The notes: generated by a model from the letters alone, not told the origin. A stretch of DNA of 33,958 bases from an uncultured Opitutia bacterium (GCA_903948415.1 CAJAYO010000820.1:1-33958), one strand, 5' to 3'; counted from the stretch's first letter, positions 8,252 through 16,581 are shown. Translations and numbers: made by a program.

Positions 8252-8284
8252 GCGCGGACGGCGGCGCCGCGCGCTGCGACGATC

Positions 8285-8584
8285 CTACGTGAACGACGGG
8301 CCGAGGCCGGTGATGCGTTTGCCGGAGATTTTGCCCGGGCCGGCGTTCTCGCTGAGGCGTTTGATCTCCTCGAACTGTTTCTGCGTGATGAGACGGCGCG
8401 GGACACGCTTTTCGGCCTCGTAGACGAGGCGTTCGCGGTCTTCGTCCGTGGGCGTGTGTGGCAGCCAGGACGTATGATGGCCCTGGTGACGCGTCCACTC
8501 GATGTTGCCGCCGTGGACATCGGCGTTGATCTGATATTTGCCCTCGACGGGATCTCTGTGCCACCAACCGAACGTGATACTCAT
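8285..8584 (-). CDS. Small hypothetical protein coupled to a metallophosphoesterase gene
   Basis: The protein has 99 residues and is rich in Trp and His at its N-terminus (ITFGWWHRDP, HQGHHTSWLPH), followed by a charged helical part (LITQKQFEEIKRLSE). I do not recognise it. There is no signal peptide or membrane helix. Its ATG overlaps the stop of the upstream metallophosphoesterase gene (ATGA), which supports it as a real, translationally coupled gene. The frame's G+C pattern is coding-like, with little else on the other strand. Function unknown. Confidence 0.65.
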   Translation of the reverse strand: MSITFGWWHRDPVEGKYQINADVHGGNIEWTRHQGHHTSWLPHTPTDEDRERLVYEAEKRVPRRLITQKQFEEIKRLSENAGPGKISGKRITGLGPSFT

Positions 8585-9432
8585 GGCGGTAGCTTCGGGG
8601 AACCGGAGGCGTCCGCGAGTGCAAACTCTGCGACGGTGCCGCCCGGATGGAACTCGCCGCGGCGGGCGGTGACGCGCCGCACGAGGACGTGGGTGGGGGA
8701 GACGTCGACGGTGTAACCGCCGGTGGGCGGGCAGAACGAGCCGGTGTTAATGACGACGACGCCCGCGCGGGTGCGCCAGACGCCGGGGCGGTGGGTGTGG
8801 CCGGTCAGGATGAAGCGCGCCTGCGGGCGATGACGGCGCGTGAGGGCGGCGGCGAGGGCGGGGGCCTGGCGCCAGGCGGCGAGAATGCGGAAGACGCGGA
8901 GGGGCGGCCACACGGTGTCGGCGGCGAACCGGAGTGCGTATTTCAGGCCGTGCGGCTCGGACTGGTGGCGCTGCGGGATCTGCGCGGCGACGCGGCGGAA
9001 GAGGGCCAGGCGGTCGTCGAGCCGGTCGCGGGCCGCGGGCGGGAGGGCGGCGAGGCCGGCGGAGATGAGGCGCGCAATCGCGGCGGCGTCGCGGCCCCAC
9101 GGGACGATGTTGTCGAAGAGAATGTCGCCGTGCGTGACGAAGACCTGGCCGTGGGCGAGGTCGAGCGTGTGGAGCGGGGAGAGGTCGGGGTCGTGATTGC
9201 CGGTGAGAACCGTGGTGGGGCGGTCGACGGTGGCGAGCCAGTCGCGGAGGTCGGCGCGGAGCCGGGCGGTGTGCTCGGGGCGCGGGCCGGAGCGGGTGTC
9301 GAGGGTATCGCCGTTGAGGACGAGCCGGGCGGGACCGTCGAGGAGCGGGCGGAGCTGCGCGAGGCGGTGGACGCGGCTGGCCCGGTCACCGTAGTGGAGG
9401 TCGGAAAGGATGCGGGTGAACGGGGCGGACAC
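8581..9432 (-). CDS. Metallophosphoesterase (calcineurin-like, LpxH-type layout)
   Basis: The protein has 283 residues with the full set of metallophosphoesterase motifs in order: D-x-H (ILSDLHYGD; Asp11, His13), GD (VLNGDTLD), GNHD (LTGNHDPD), an H-G-D segment (FVTHGDILF) and the C-terminal GHTH (LTGHTHRPG). The layout resembles UDP-2,3-diacylglucosamine hydrolases (LpxH/LpxI-like) and other cell-envelope phosphoesterases, but the substrate cannot be fixed by eye. The start is a GTG at 9432, the closest start codon before the first motif; the frame stays open far upstream, but that part is non-coding in character. It is followed with overlap by the 99-residue unknown gene and is divergent from the exported-protein gene at 9556. 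Confidence 0.82.
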   Translation of the reverse strand: MSAPFTRILSDLHYGDRASRVHRLAQLRPLLDGPARLVLNGDTLDTRSGPRPEHTARLRADLRDWLATVDRPTTVLTGNHDPDLSPLHTLDLAHGQVFVTHGDILFDNIVPWGRDAAAIARLISAGLAALPPAARDRLDDRLALFRRVAAQIPQRHQSEPHGLKYALRFAADTVWPPLRVFRILAAWRQAPALAAALTRRHRPQARFILTGHTHRPGVWRTRAGVVVINTGSFCPPTGGYTVDVSPTHVLVRRVTARRGEFHPGGTVAEFALADASGSPKLPP

Positions 9433-9555
9433 GGTGGGGGGCAGGCGGTCTATGCCGGGGCGGGGGGAGGGCAACAACCGCAAACGGGCACCGCCGGGGC
9501 GGAATGTCGTCGCGCCGGGCTTGTCGTGCGGTCGGGGAGTGTGCGAGCGTGCGGA

Positions 9556-10296
9556 ATGCGTGTGTGGCAATTTTTTTTCGGCTGGCTGTGGTTGGTCGCG
9601 GTGGGGCGGGGGGACCCGGCGGAGGAGTTGGCGCGGATTCACGTCGAGGTGCTCGGCGGCCAGGAGCGGATCGACGCGCTGACCGCGCTGCGGGCGTCGG
9701 GGGTGGTGACGACCGGGGGGAAGCGGGTGCGGTTCACGATGATCGCGGCGCGGCCGAACCGGCTGCGGCTGGAAACGGGGGCCGAGGGGCGGACGCTGGT
9801 GCAGGGGAGCGACGGGGTGGGCGCGCCGTGGAAATTGGATTCGGGGGTGCAACCGTTGCGTTACGTGCCGATGGCCGAAGGGGAGGGGCGGGTGTTTGCG
9901 GCGGACGCGGAGTTTGACGACCCCTTGGTGGCCGGTGCGGCGCGCGGGTATGGGTTCGACTACGCGGGCGAGGTCGACGCGGGGTCGAGGAAATTGGTGC
10001 GGGTGCTCGTGACGCGGAAGCAGAAGGAGACCTTTTCGGTGCTCGTGGATCCGGAGACGTATCTGATTGTGGCCAGGGTGGAGCACCGGCAGAGCGCGGG
10101 CGGGCGACGGCTGGAGATTACCACCCGTTACGACGACTATCGGCCGGTGCGCGGGGTGCTGTTGCCGCATCGGGTCGCGGTGTTGATGGAAGGGAAGGTG
10201 GTGCAGGTGACGGTGATTGAAGCGGTGGAGGCGAACCCGGTCGTGACGGCGGAGACGTTTGCGCGGCCGCTGGTGGCGTTGCCGGCGAAGGAGTGA
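9556..10296 (+). CDS. Exported protein with LolA/outer-membrane-lipoprotein-sorting-like fold
   Basis: The protein has 246 residues. The N-terminus (MRVWQFFFGWLWLVAVGRG) is a signal peptide, so the protein is periplasmic or membrane-anchored. The mature part begins with the common pattern HVEVLGGQERIDALTALRAS and continues with alternating strands (KRVRFTMIAARPNRLRLET, FSVLVDPETYLIVARVEH, DDYRPVRGVLLPHRV). This is how many LolA-like 'outer membrane lipoprotein-sorting' proteins read; they bind lipids or lipoproteins. No lipobox is evident. It is monocistronic by position. Family assignment is by pattern and only moderately secure. Confidence 0.75.
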   Translation: MRVWQFFFGWLWLVAVGRGDPAEELARIHVEVLGGQERIDALTALRASGVVTTGGKRVRFTMIAARPNRLRLETGAEGRTLVQGSDGVGAPWKLDSGVQPLRYVPMAEGEGRVFAADAEFDDPLVAGAARGYGFDYAGEVDAGSRKLVRVLVTRKQKETFSVLVDPETYLIVARVEHRQSAGGRRLEITTRYDDYRPVRGVLLPHRVAVLMEGKVVQVTVIEAVEANPVVTAETFARPLVALPAKE

Positions 10297-10383
10297 CGGC
10301 GGGCGGGCGGGCGGAGGCGGCGGGGTTTCGCGGGCGGGGTTTCGCGGCTTGCCAGCGTCGCAGGGGCGGGGTGGAGTCGGCGG

Positions 10384-10881
10384 ATGGCTCTCCACGGTTC
10401 GATCAACACGGTGCGCGCGCAGGCGGCGCCGCAGAAAGGCTTCGACACGGCGTTCGCGTATGCGGACGAGCTGGTGCGGGCGGGTTCGCCGGTGCAGGCG
10501 CGGGTGCGGGCGATCGCGGAAGGGCAGCGCCAGCGCACGGAGCTGGGGGGCGGCGTGTTCGTGAGCGAAGAGTGCTATCGGTCGAAAGCGCGGGCGGACG
10601 GGTTCTTCGAGTCGCACCGGAAGTTCATCGACATCCAGATTATTTTTGAGGGCGAGGAACTGATGGAGGTGGCGGACAGCGGGACGATGCGAACGCGCGA
10701 GCCCTACAATCCGGAGCGCGACCTGATCATCTACGAGGACAATCCCGACGCCTCGTGGCTGCGGCTGTTCCCGGGGCAGGCGGCGGTTTTTTTCCCCGCG
10801 GACGCGCACATGCCGACGCTGCGGGTGCGGGACGCGGGCGGGTTGGTGCGGAAGTGTGTGATCAAGATTCCCGTGGCGTGA
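10384..10881 (+). CDS. YhcH/YjgK/YiaL-family (DUF386) protein
   Basis: The protein has 165 residues. The core is the double-stranded beta-helix (cupin-like) fold of the DUF386 family that includes E. coli YhcH, YiaL and EbgC. Family-typical segments are FESHRKFIDIQIIFEGEEL, an E-x-Y pattern, LFPGQAAVFFPADAHMP and a C-terminal VRKCVIKIPV. The histidines and glutamate in these segments probably bind a metal ion. Members of the family take part in sialic-acid and other sugar metabolism, or act as the small subunit of the Ebg beta-galactosidase. No sugar-catabolic genes lie next to it, so its substrate here is open. Confidence 0.88.
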   Translation: MALHGSINTVRAQAAPQKGFDTAFAYADELVRAGSPVQARVRAIAEGQRQRTELGGGVFVSEECYRSKARADGFFESHRKFIDIQIIFEGEELMEVADSGTMRTREPYNPERDLIIYEDNPDASWLRLFPGQAAVFFPADAHMPTLRVRDAGGLVRKCVIKIPVA

Positions 10882-10930
10882 GGTCCGGCGCGACGAGTCT
10901 GCCCGGGGGCGAGGGGCCGCCGCTGCTGCG

Positions 10931-11806
10931 ATGAACTACCGGCATGAGTTTCACGCGGGGAATTTTGCGGATGTGATGAAGCATGCGCTGCTGCTGCGGC
11001 TGGTGGGCGGGCTGCAGAAGAAGGAGAAGGGTTTCCTGTATTTGGATACGCACGCGGGGCGCGGGGCGTATGATCTTACGCGGGCGGCGACGGGCGATTC
11101 GCTGGCCCGCCGGCCGGAGTGGCCGGACGGCGTGGGGCGGCTCACGGGGCGCGGGGAGGGGCCGCCGGGGGTGGCGGAGTATGTCGCGCTGGTGCGGAAA
11201 TTTGACGGGAGCCGGCGGGGCGGGACGGCGGCGGACGGGGCGCCGAAGTTCTACCCGGGGTCGCCCTGGTTCGTGCGCGAGCAGGCGCGGCCGCAGGACC
11301 GGCTGGCGTTGTGCGAGCGGCAGCCGGGGGAGTGCGCGGCGTTGCGGGAGGAGTTTCAGTTTTCGCCGCGGACGACGGTGCAGGAGACGGACGGCTACGG
11401 GGCGGTGCGGGCGCTGTTGCCGCCGCCGGAGCGGCGGGCGCTGGTGCTGATCGATCCGCCGTTCGAGGCGCAGGACGAATTTGCCCGGGTGGCGGTGGCG
11501 CTGGGCGAAGGGTTGCGGCGGTTGCCGGGCGGAGTGTTTGCGGTGTGGTATCCGCTGACGGAACGGGCCCGGGTGGACAATTTTTTTGCGGACCTGCGGG
11601 CGTTGCGGCCGCCGCCGACGCTGGCCGCGGAGCTGACGATCGCGGGCGACGCGGCGCCGGTGAAACTGAAAGGCTGCGGGCTGGTCGTGATCAATCCGCC
11701 GTGGCAGTTTGACCGCGAGGCGGAGCCGATGCTGGAGTTTTTCGGCGCCGCGCTGGCGCAGGCGCCGGGCGGCGGCGGGCGCGTGACGTGGCTCGTGCGG
11801 GAGTGA
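10931..11806 (+). CDS. rlmJ: 23S rRNA (adenine(2030)-N6)-methyltransferase RlmJ
   Basis: The protein has 291 residues, close to the E. coli enzyme. The N-terminus MNYRHEFHAGNFADVMKHAL is the RlmJ signature. The S-adenosylmethionine-binding motif is YLDTHAGRGAYDL, and the catalytic N6-adenine motif appears as LIDPPFE (Asp175). A conserved GCGLVVINPPW segment lies near the C-terminus. The enzyme methylates A2030 in 23S rRNA. It is convergent with the hybrid kinase gene, and the two stop codons are separated by 15 bases containing a palindrome. Confidence 0.95.
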   Translation: MNYRHEFHAGNFADVMKHALLLRLVGGLQKKEKGFLYLDTHAGRGAYDLTRAATGDSLARRPEWPDGVGRLTGRGEGPPGVAEYVALVRKFDGSRRGGTAADGAPKFYPGSPWFVREQARPQDRLALCERQPGECAALREEFQFSPRTTVQETDGYGAVRALLPPPERRALVLIDPPFEAQDEFARVAVALGEGLRRLPGGVFAVWYPLTERARVDNFFADLRALRPPPTLAAELTIAGDAAPVKLKGCGLVVINPPWQFDREAEPMLEFFGAALAQAPGGGGRVTWLVRE

Positions 11807-11814
11807 GGCGGGCG

Positions 11815-11830
11815 GGCCGGCTCAGCCGGC
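11815..11830. terminator. Palindrome between convergent rlmJ and hybrid kinase genes
   Basis: GCCGGCT, C, AGCCGGC at 11816-11830 is a perfect palindrome spanning the stop codon of the minus-strand kinase gene. It is the only candidate for a shared transcription end here. There is no T-tract on either strand. Confidence 0.35.
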
Positions 11831-13720
11831 GGACGCGAGGTGTTTTTGCAGGACGCCGGCGAGCAGTTCGAAGCGGACCGGTTTGCTGAGGAAGTCGTTC
11901 ATGCCGGCGGCGAGGCAGGCTTCGCGGACGTGGGTGCTGGCGTTGGCGGTCAGCGCGATGATCATGAGCGGTTTTCCCGCGAGCTTGGTGCGGATTTGCC
12001 GGGTGGCTTCCATGCCGTCGATGCCGGGGAGCTGGCAGTCCATGAGCACGAGGTCGAACTCCTGGGTGGTCGCGGTGGAAATCGCCTCTTCGCCGTCCGG
12101 GGCAAAGGTGGCGGTGAGGCCCATTTTCTTGAGGAAAAGGTCGATGACCTGGCGGTTGACGGCGTCATCTTCGACGACGAGCACGCGGCCGTGGAGGGAG
12201 GGGGTGACGAAGCGGGGGCCTTCTTCATGGCGGGCGCCGGGGGCCAGTTCGGGGAGTTTGCAGGGGAGCAGGAGGCGGAAGGTCGTTCCGTGGTTGAGTT
12301 TGCTTTGGACCTGGATCGCGCCGCCCATCGCCTGGGCGAGGCGCATGGAGATGACGAGGCCGAGCCCGGTGCCACCGTAGCGGCGGCTCATGGAGGCATC
12401 GGCCTGCGAGAAGGGTTTGAAGAGCCGGGCCTGGGCGGCGGAGTCGATGCCGATGCCGGTGTCGGTGACCGTGAAGTGCATGACCGCCCGGGTGGGCGTG
12501 CGCTCGACGCAGGCGACGGCGAGTTCGACGCTGCCGCGCTCGGTGAACTTGATGGCGTTGCCGAGGAGATTGACGATGATCTGGCGGAGCCGGGCGGAGT
12601 CGCCGATGATGACGCCCGGGAGGTTGTCGCCGAGTTTGAGTTCGAACTGCAGGCCCTTGTCGCGCACGCGGGCGAGCATGAGGTCGGCGATCGACTGGGC
12701 GGTCGCACCGGGCTGGAAGGGGGCGTTTTCGAGCTCGAGGCGCCCGGACTCGATCTTGGAGAAATCGAGCACGTCGTTGAGGAGGAGCAGGAGGGACTCG
12801 GCGGAGTCGGAGGCGGTTTTGAGATAGCTGCGCTGTTCGGCGGAGAGCGGGGTGTCGCGGACGACGCGGAGCATGCCGAGCACGCCGTTCATGGGGGTCC
12901 GGATTTCGTGGGAGATGACGGCGAGAAACTCGCCTTTGGCGCTGCTGGCGGTCTCGGCTTTGGTCCGCGCTTCGTCGAGCTCGTTTTCCCGGGCTTCCCG
13001 GCGGCTGTTTTCGGCGGTGAGGGCGTCGGCGAGGGCCTCGCGTTCGAAGCGCATCACGAGGGCGTCGGACAGGGTCTGATGGTATTGCAGCGAGGCGGTG
13101 GCCATGAACCAGACGTAGACCACGACGCCGGCGCCGAGGGTGGTGCCGAGGAGGTCCCCTTGGGCGAAAAAATTAAGTCCCATCGGGGTCATCAGCGCGA
13201 CGATGAAGGCGACGCCGCCTTTGCGCATGGGGTGGAGCAGGCGGGATGCGCCCGTGCTGATTCCGGCGAGGAGCAGGGCGTGAGGGACGACGAAGGGGCT
13301 GTCACGGTCCAAGAACGGGAAGATCACGGCCGTGGCACCCCAAGCGGCGCCGGAGGTGACGGTGGCGATGACGAAACGCAGCGCCCACTGGGGGGATTCA
13401 TCCGGGCCGGGATTGGTGCGGACGAAGGCGCGAGCCAGCCAGAGCCGATAGCCCGCGAGGGCGAGGATGAAGCTGAGCCACCACCAAACGGCCGGGGTCG
13501 GGGAGGTGGTGCTGGCGGCGAGGGCAAAAACGACGGCGACGGTGGCGGAGACAATCGTGCCCGTGGGGAGCGCGCGAAAGGCCATCCGGACGAGTTCGAC
13601 GCGCGTCTTGATTTCGACCGGATCGGTGGGGGTCCGGGATGAGCCGGCCTCAAGCGAGGCGGCCGGGGACGGGGGTGAGGGCGGCGCGGCGGTTTTTTCG
13701 GGCTGGGCGGCGGCGGGCAT
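11822..13720 (-). CDS. Membrane-bound hybrid histidine kinase with receiver domain
   Basis: The protein has 632 residues. A disordered Pro/Ala-rich N-terminus (1-35) is followed by a membrane domain of about five or six helices (roughly 52-70, 78-98, 114-136, 145-163, 168-188, 194-212). A coiled linker lies at 225-262. The HisKA domain has His271 (FLAVISHEIRTPMNGVLGM). The ATPase domain has Asn388 (NLLGNAIKFTERG), DTGIGI and GTGLGL. The C-terminal receiver domain (about 512-628) has phospho-acceptor Asp561 (LVLMDCQLPGIDGME), Thr591 and Lys613 (DFLSKPVR). It autophosphorylates and passes phosphate to its own receiver, probably then to a phosphotransfer protein encoded elsewhere. No output partner is adjacent. 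Just upstream lies the relic of another receiver domain. Confidence 0.93.
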   Translation of the reverse strand: MPAAAQPEKTAAPPSPPSPAASLEAGSSRTPTDPVEIKTRVELVRMAFRALPTGTIVSATVAVVFALAASTTSPTPAVWWWLSFILALAGYRLWLARAFVRTNPGPDESPQWALRFVIATVTSGAAWGATAVIFPFLDRDSPFVVPHALLLAGISTGASRLLHPMRKGGVAFIVALMTPMGLNFFAQGDLLGTTLGAGVVVYVWFMATASLQYHQTLSDALVMRFEREALADALTAENSRREARENELDEARTKAETASSAKGEFLAVISHEIRTPMNGVLGMLRVVRDTPLSAEQRSYLKTASDSAESLLLLLNDVLDFSKIESGRLELENAPFQPGATAQSIADLMLARVRDKGLQFELKLGDNLPGVIIGDSARLRQIIVNLLGNAIKFTERGSVELAVACVERTPTRAVMHFTVTDTGIGIDSAAQARLFKPFSQADASMSRRYGGTGLGLVISMRLAQAMGGAIQVQSKLNHGTTFRLLLPCKLPELAPGARHEEGPRFVTPSLHGRVLVVEDDAVNRQVIDLFLKKMGLTATFAPDGEEAISTATTQEFDLVLMDCQLPGIDGMEATRQIRTKLAGKPLMIIALTANASTHVREACLAAGMNDFLSKPVRFELLAGVLQKHLASAG

Positions 13721-13839
13721 GGTGGACAGCGGCAGAGGATGAAGGCTGGAACGATGCGGACCGCGCGGGCGGTTGGCGAGGACGGATGCGGCGGAAAAAG
13801 AGAATCAGCCGAGGAGCCGGGCAAGGGGGCGCCGGCGGG

Positions 13840-13995
13840 GGCAGGAGCCTCGGCGCGAAGGTGGCGGCGAGGAGTGCGGGCCGCACCGGTTTCGTCGGGA
13901 AGTCGTCCCGGCCGGCCGCGCGGCCGTCGTCACGGTCCTGCGCCCGGGCGTGGACGGTGAGCGCAATGGTCGGAAGCGGTCGGCCGATGCGTCCG
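13840..13995 (-). pseudogene. Relic of a response-regulator receiver domain (C-terminal third)
   Basis: On the minus strand this stretch reads PLPTIALTVHARAQDR, then DGRAAGRDDFPTKPVRPALL, in one open frame. This is the end of a receiver domain: the IALT strand with the conserved Thr, the AAG-x-DDF turn, and the TKPVRP motif with the conserved Lys. The same region of the neighbouring hybrid kinase reads MIIALTANAS, AAGMNDFLSKPVR. The phospho-acceptor part of the domain is absent, since a small gene lies where it should be. No start codon precedes the fragment in frame, and the frame runs on into proline-rich sequence. It looks like a decayed remnant of a second hybrid kinase or response regulator. 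It accounts for most of the 356-base gap between 13720 and 14077. Confidence 0.7.
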
Positions 13996-14076
13996 AGGAG
14001 CGGCCCGATCCGCGACGGCCGTCGGGCGAATCGGGAAAAAACGGGCCGGTCTTGCGAGCGGCCCGGTGGGCGAAAA

Positions 14077-14280
14077 TCAGGCGGCGAGGTGATGCTCGCG
14101 GCGAAGTGCGGCGGCGAGGGCGGCGACGTCTTCGAGCGGCGGACGCACGTTCAGCGGCGGAGCCTTGAAAATGGGACGCTCGGGGCGGTGCCACATCACG
14201 TCCTCGCGGGAGATGACACGCACCAAAGCGGGCGGCTCGGTGGCGATCTGCGGGCGGGTGAAGGGAACCGGGATTTGCAT
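14077..14280 (-). CDS. Small protein A with DVxWxRP motif
   Basis: The protein has 67 residues (MQIPVPFTRPQIATEP start). The family is not recognised. The middle reads SREDVMWHRPERPIFKAPPL, followed by a helical tail (LEDVAALAAALRREHHLAA). The neighbouring gene at 14347-14556 encodes a protein with the same core, DVQWNRPVFRAPAL, so the two look like diverged tandem copies. It is soluble, with no signal peptide, and Pro-rich. A TTG codon would allow an N-terminal extension to 14340, but the ATG at 14280 is preferred. A 66-base spacer separates it from the upstream copy. The shared motif across two tandem frames is the main evidence that these are real genes. Confidence 0.6.
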   Translation of the reverse strand: MQIPVPFTRPQIATEPPALVRVISREDVMWHRPERPIFKAPPLNVRPPLEDVAALAAALRREHHLAA

Positions 14281-14346
14281 GGTGGGAGGGCTGACCGCGG
14301 CGACGAGGGGAAGTGCCGTGAAGGGCCGGGAAAAAAACAAACTTCG

Positions 14347-14556
14347 TCAGGCCGATTTGCGGGCGGCGCGGTCTTTGGCGCGGAAATTGACCGTGAAGGG
14401 CAGGTCGCGGCCCCACTGGAGCGGGGTCGGCAGAGCGGGGGCGCGGAAGACGGGGCGGTTCCACTGCACGTCGGCGGTCGTCGCGATGGGGCCGGTTTCG
14501 GCGGCGGGCTGAGCCGGGGCGGACGGGAGGCGGAAGAGACGAAAGGGGTGGTTCAT
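14347..14556 (-). CDS. Small protein B with DVxWxRP motif (tandem paralogue)
   Basis: The protein has 69 residues, starting MNHPFRLFRLPSAPAQPAAE. The core ADVQWNRPVFRAPALPTP matches the core of the downstream small protein: D-V-x-W-(N/H)-R-P, then (I)F-(R/K)-A-P-x-L. Its C-terminus is basic (NFRAKDRAARKSA), unlike the acidic/helical tail of its neighbour. There is no signal peptide or membrane segment. The start codon has no Shine-Dalgarno sequence. The gene is divergent from the MFS transporter gene, sharing a 286-base upstream region. Function unknown. Confidence 0.6.
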   Translation of the reverse strand: MNHPFRLFRLPSAPAQPAAETGPIATTADVQWNRPVFRAPALPTPLQWGRDLPFTVNFRAKDRAARKSA

Positions 14557-14842
14557 CGGAAGGGCAGGGGGTGGCGGGCGCAGAGGGAGGTGGCGAGAAT
14601 ATCGGCGCGGGGCGCCGGGGGGTTGAGGGAAATCGGCGGTGGTTGATGCAAATATCTGCCAAACTGCGCCCTTGCCGAGCACGGGCGCGCCGCTCAACTT
14701 GGCGAAAGTTTTGCTTTCCACCCCCATGCCACCCACCTCGCAACCCCGCGCGGACCGCTCGCCAAACCGAACCGGATCCGGAGTGTGCGCGGAGGTGTGA
14801 AGCGATTTTCTCCGCTACAACCATCCACGTCTATCCACACTT

Positions 14843-16450
14843 ATGAGCAACGATCTAATCAGTAACGAGGGCATCGCGCCCAACGCCAAGCGCCTCCTTT
14901 GGGCGGGCTTTATGGCGATTTTCGCCGCCGGCATGGGCTTCGGCATCCGCGGCGGCATCTTCGATAACTGGGCCGGTGAATATGGCTTCACGGCGACCCA
15001 GCTCGGGGCCATTGGTGGAGCCGGCTTCACCGGTTTCTGCTTCGGCATCATCATCGGCGGCTTGGTCTGCGACAAGATCGGCTACGGCAAACTGGTGGTT
15101 GCGGCCTTTGCCTGCCACGTGCTTTCCGCGTTCGTCACGTTTGGCGCGAACTCGCCGCAAAACGCCTATCAAATGCTGACGATCGGCATGTTCATCTTCG
15201 CCTTCGCCAACGGTACGCTCGAGGCGGTGGCGAATCCGCTCGTCGCGACGCTTTATCCGAAGAATCGGACTCACTTCCTCAATATTCTGCATGCGAGCTG
15301 GCCCGCCGGAATCGTGGCCGGTGCCGCCGTCGGCTGGGTGCTCGACGACAAAATGCAGGTCGGCTGGAAGATCCAGCTCGCGCTCTATCTGATCCCGACC
15401 GTGATCTACGGTTTGATGTTTCTCGGTCAGCACATGCCGAAGTCGGAGGCTTCGGCAAAGGGCGCCAAACTCAGCGAGATGTTCAAGGACGTCGGTCTGC
15501 TCGGGGCGGCTGTCGCGTGCTACCTGTTGAGCATGTTTGTCTCCGGCCCGTTGGCCGCGCTGTTCGGGATGGACAGCTTCCCGGCCGCGGTCGGCTACGG
15601 CGTCGGCGGTGCGCTCCTGATCGCGGTCGGCGTGATGACCCGATTCTCGCTGGGCTCCGTGTTGCTGTTTGTGCTCTTCATCACCCACGCGCTGGTCGGT
15701 GCGGTCGAACTCGGTACGGATGGTTGGATCGCCAACATCACGGGTAACCTCTTCACCTCCGAGCAGGGCAAGTGGCTGTTGATCTGGACGTCCGCCGTGA
15801 TGTTCAGCCTTCGCTTCTGTGCTCACTTCATCGAGACCAAGCTCGGCCTCTCGCCGGTCGCGCTCCTTTTGGTCTGTGCGATCCTCGCGAGCGTGGGTCT
15901 GCAGCTCACGAGTGGCGTGCAGACCGTGGCGATGGCCTTCGTGGCGCTCACCATTTATGCGATCGGCAAGACGTTCTTCTGGCCAACGATGCTCGCGGTG
16001 GTTTCGGACCGCTACCCCAGCACGGGGGCGGTGGCCATTTCGATCATGGGTGGCATTGGAATGCTCTCCGCCGGCTTGATCGGCGGCCCCGGGCTCGGCT
16101 ACGGCAAGGATCGTTTCGCGGCGGAATCGCTCCAGACCACGAATCCTGCGGCGTATGCCGAGGCCAAGGCGGCGACGCCCTCGAAGTTCCTGATCTTTTC
16201 CGGCGTCCACGCGATCGACGGCAAGAAGCTCGCCGACGCCAAGGAAGCGGTGAAGGCCAGCAAGGCGACGCCGGCGCAGAAGGACATTGTTACGGCCGAC
16301 CAGATGGGCGACCGCAAGACGCTCAAGGCGGATTCTTTCATCCCCGCGACCATGGCGCTGATTTTCTTGGGAATCCTGCTCTATTTCAAGAGCGTCGGCG
16401 GCTACAAGGTACTGCACATCGCCGAAGAAGGCGCCGCCAAGTCGGGCTGA
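14843..16450 (+). CDS. MFS transporter, sugar-permease-like, with a late soluble insert
   Basis: The protein has 535 residues and about twelve membrane helices. The first helices show the usual MFS pattern, including a loop with CDKIGYGK between helices 2 and 3. The N-terminal half resembles FHS-type and related sugar permeases ([19 protein letters not shown]). An insert of about 80 hydrophilic residues (roughly 420-500), rich in Lys and Ala, separates the penultimate and last helices; most MFS proteins lack it. Codon use is strikingly more C-ending and regular than in neighbouring genes, suggesting high expression. A strong terminator follows. The substrate is probably a sugar or similar metabolite but is not determinable by eye. 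Confidence 0.87.
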   Translation: MSNDLISNEGIAPNAKRLLWAGFMAIFAAGMGFGIRGGIFDNWAGEYGFTATQLGAIGGAGFTGFCFGIIIGGLVCDKIGYGKLVVAAFACHVLSAFVTFGANSPQNAYQMLTIGMFIFAFANGTLEAVANPLVATLYPKNRTHFLNILHASWPAGIVAGAAVGWVLDDKMQVGWKIQLALYLIPTVIYGLMFLGQHMPKSEASAKGAKLSEMFKDVGLLGAAVACYLLSMFVSGPLAALFGMDSFPAAVGYGVGGALLIAVGVMTRFSLGSVLLFVLFITHALVGAVELGTDGWIANITGNLFTSEQGKWLLIWTSAVMFSLRFCAHFIETKLGLSPVALLLVCAILASVGLQLTSGVQTVAMAFVALTIYAIGKTFFWPTMLAVVSDRYPSTGAVAISIMGGIGMLSAGLIGGPGLGYGKDRFAAESLQTTNPAAYAEAKAATPSKFLIFSGVHAIDGKKLADAKEAVKASKATPAQKDIVTADQMGDRKTLKADSFIPATMALIFLGILLYFKSVGGYKVLHIAEEGAAKSG

Positions 16451-16463
16451 GGAAACCGGCATC

Positions 16464-16485
16464 GCGGAGGCTGACCGGCCTCCGC
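16464..16485 (+). repeat. Stem-loop after the MFS gene
   Basis: GCGGAGGC, loop TGACCG, GCCTCCGC is a perfect 8-bp stem 14 bases after the transporter stop, followed by seven A residues. It precedes the true terminator and may protect the mRNA 3' end. Confidence 0.5.
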
Positions 16486-16496
16486 AAAAAAATTCA

Positions 16497-16528
16497 GGCC
16501 GCGCCCTTTGAGGGGCGCGGCCTTTTTT
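16497..16528 (+). terminator. Rho-independent terminator of the MFS transporter gene
   Basis: GGCCGCGCCC, loop TTTGAG, GGGCGCGGCC, then six T residues: a textbook intrinsic terminator on the plus strand, 46 bases after the stop codon. It is the clearest terminator in the window and fits the transporter being a strongly expressed single-gene unit. Confidence 0.9.
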
Positions 16529-16581
16529 GTGGTCGCGAACGAACGCGACGTGATTTTTTGCCCGGCCAGGGCGGTGGCGAA

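Noticed and set aside
8581-10809. A continuous minus-strand reading frame of 742 codons
   Set aside because: Only the part up to 9432 carries metallophosphoesterase motifs. The rest is the Arg/Pro/His-rich shadow of two well-supported plus-strand genes.
13739-13960. Plus-strand small ORF after the hybrid kinase start
   Set aside because: Gly/Arg/Ala-only composition; the minus strand of the same DNA reads as a receiver-domain relic, which explains the region better.
14648-14659. LacI-type operator GCAAATATCTGC before the MFS gene
   Set aside because: The palindrome has two mismatches and no LacI-family regulator lies nearby; evidence too weak for a feature.
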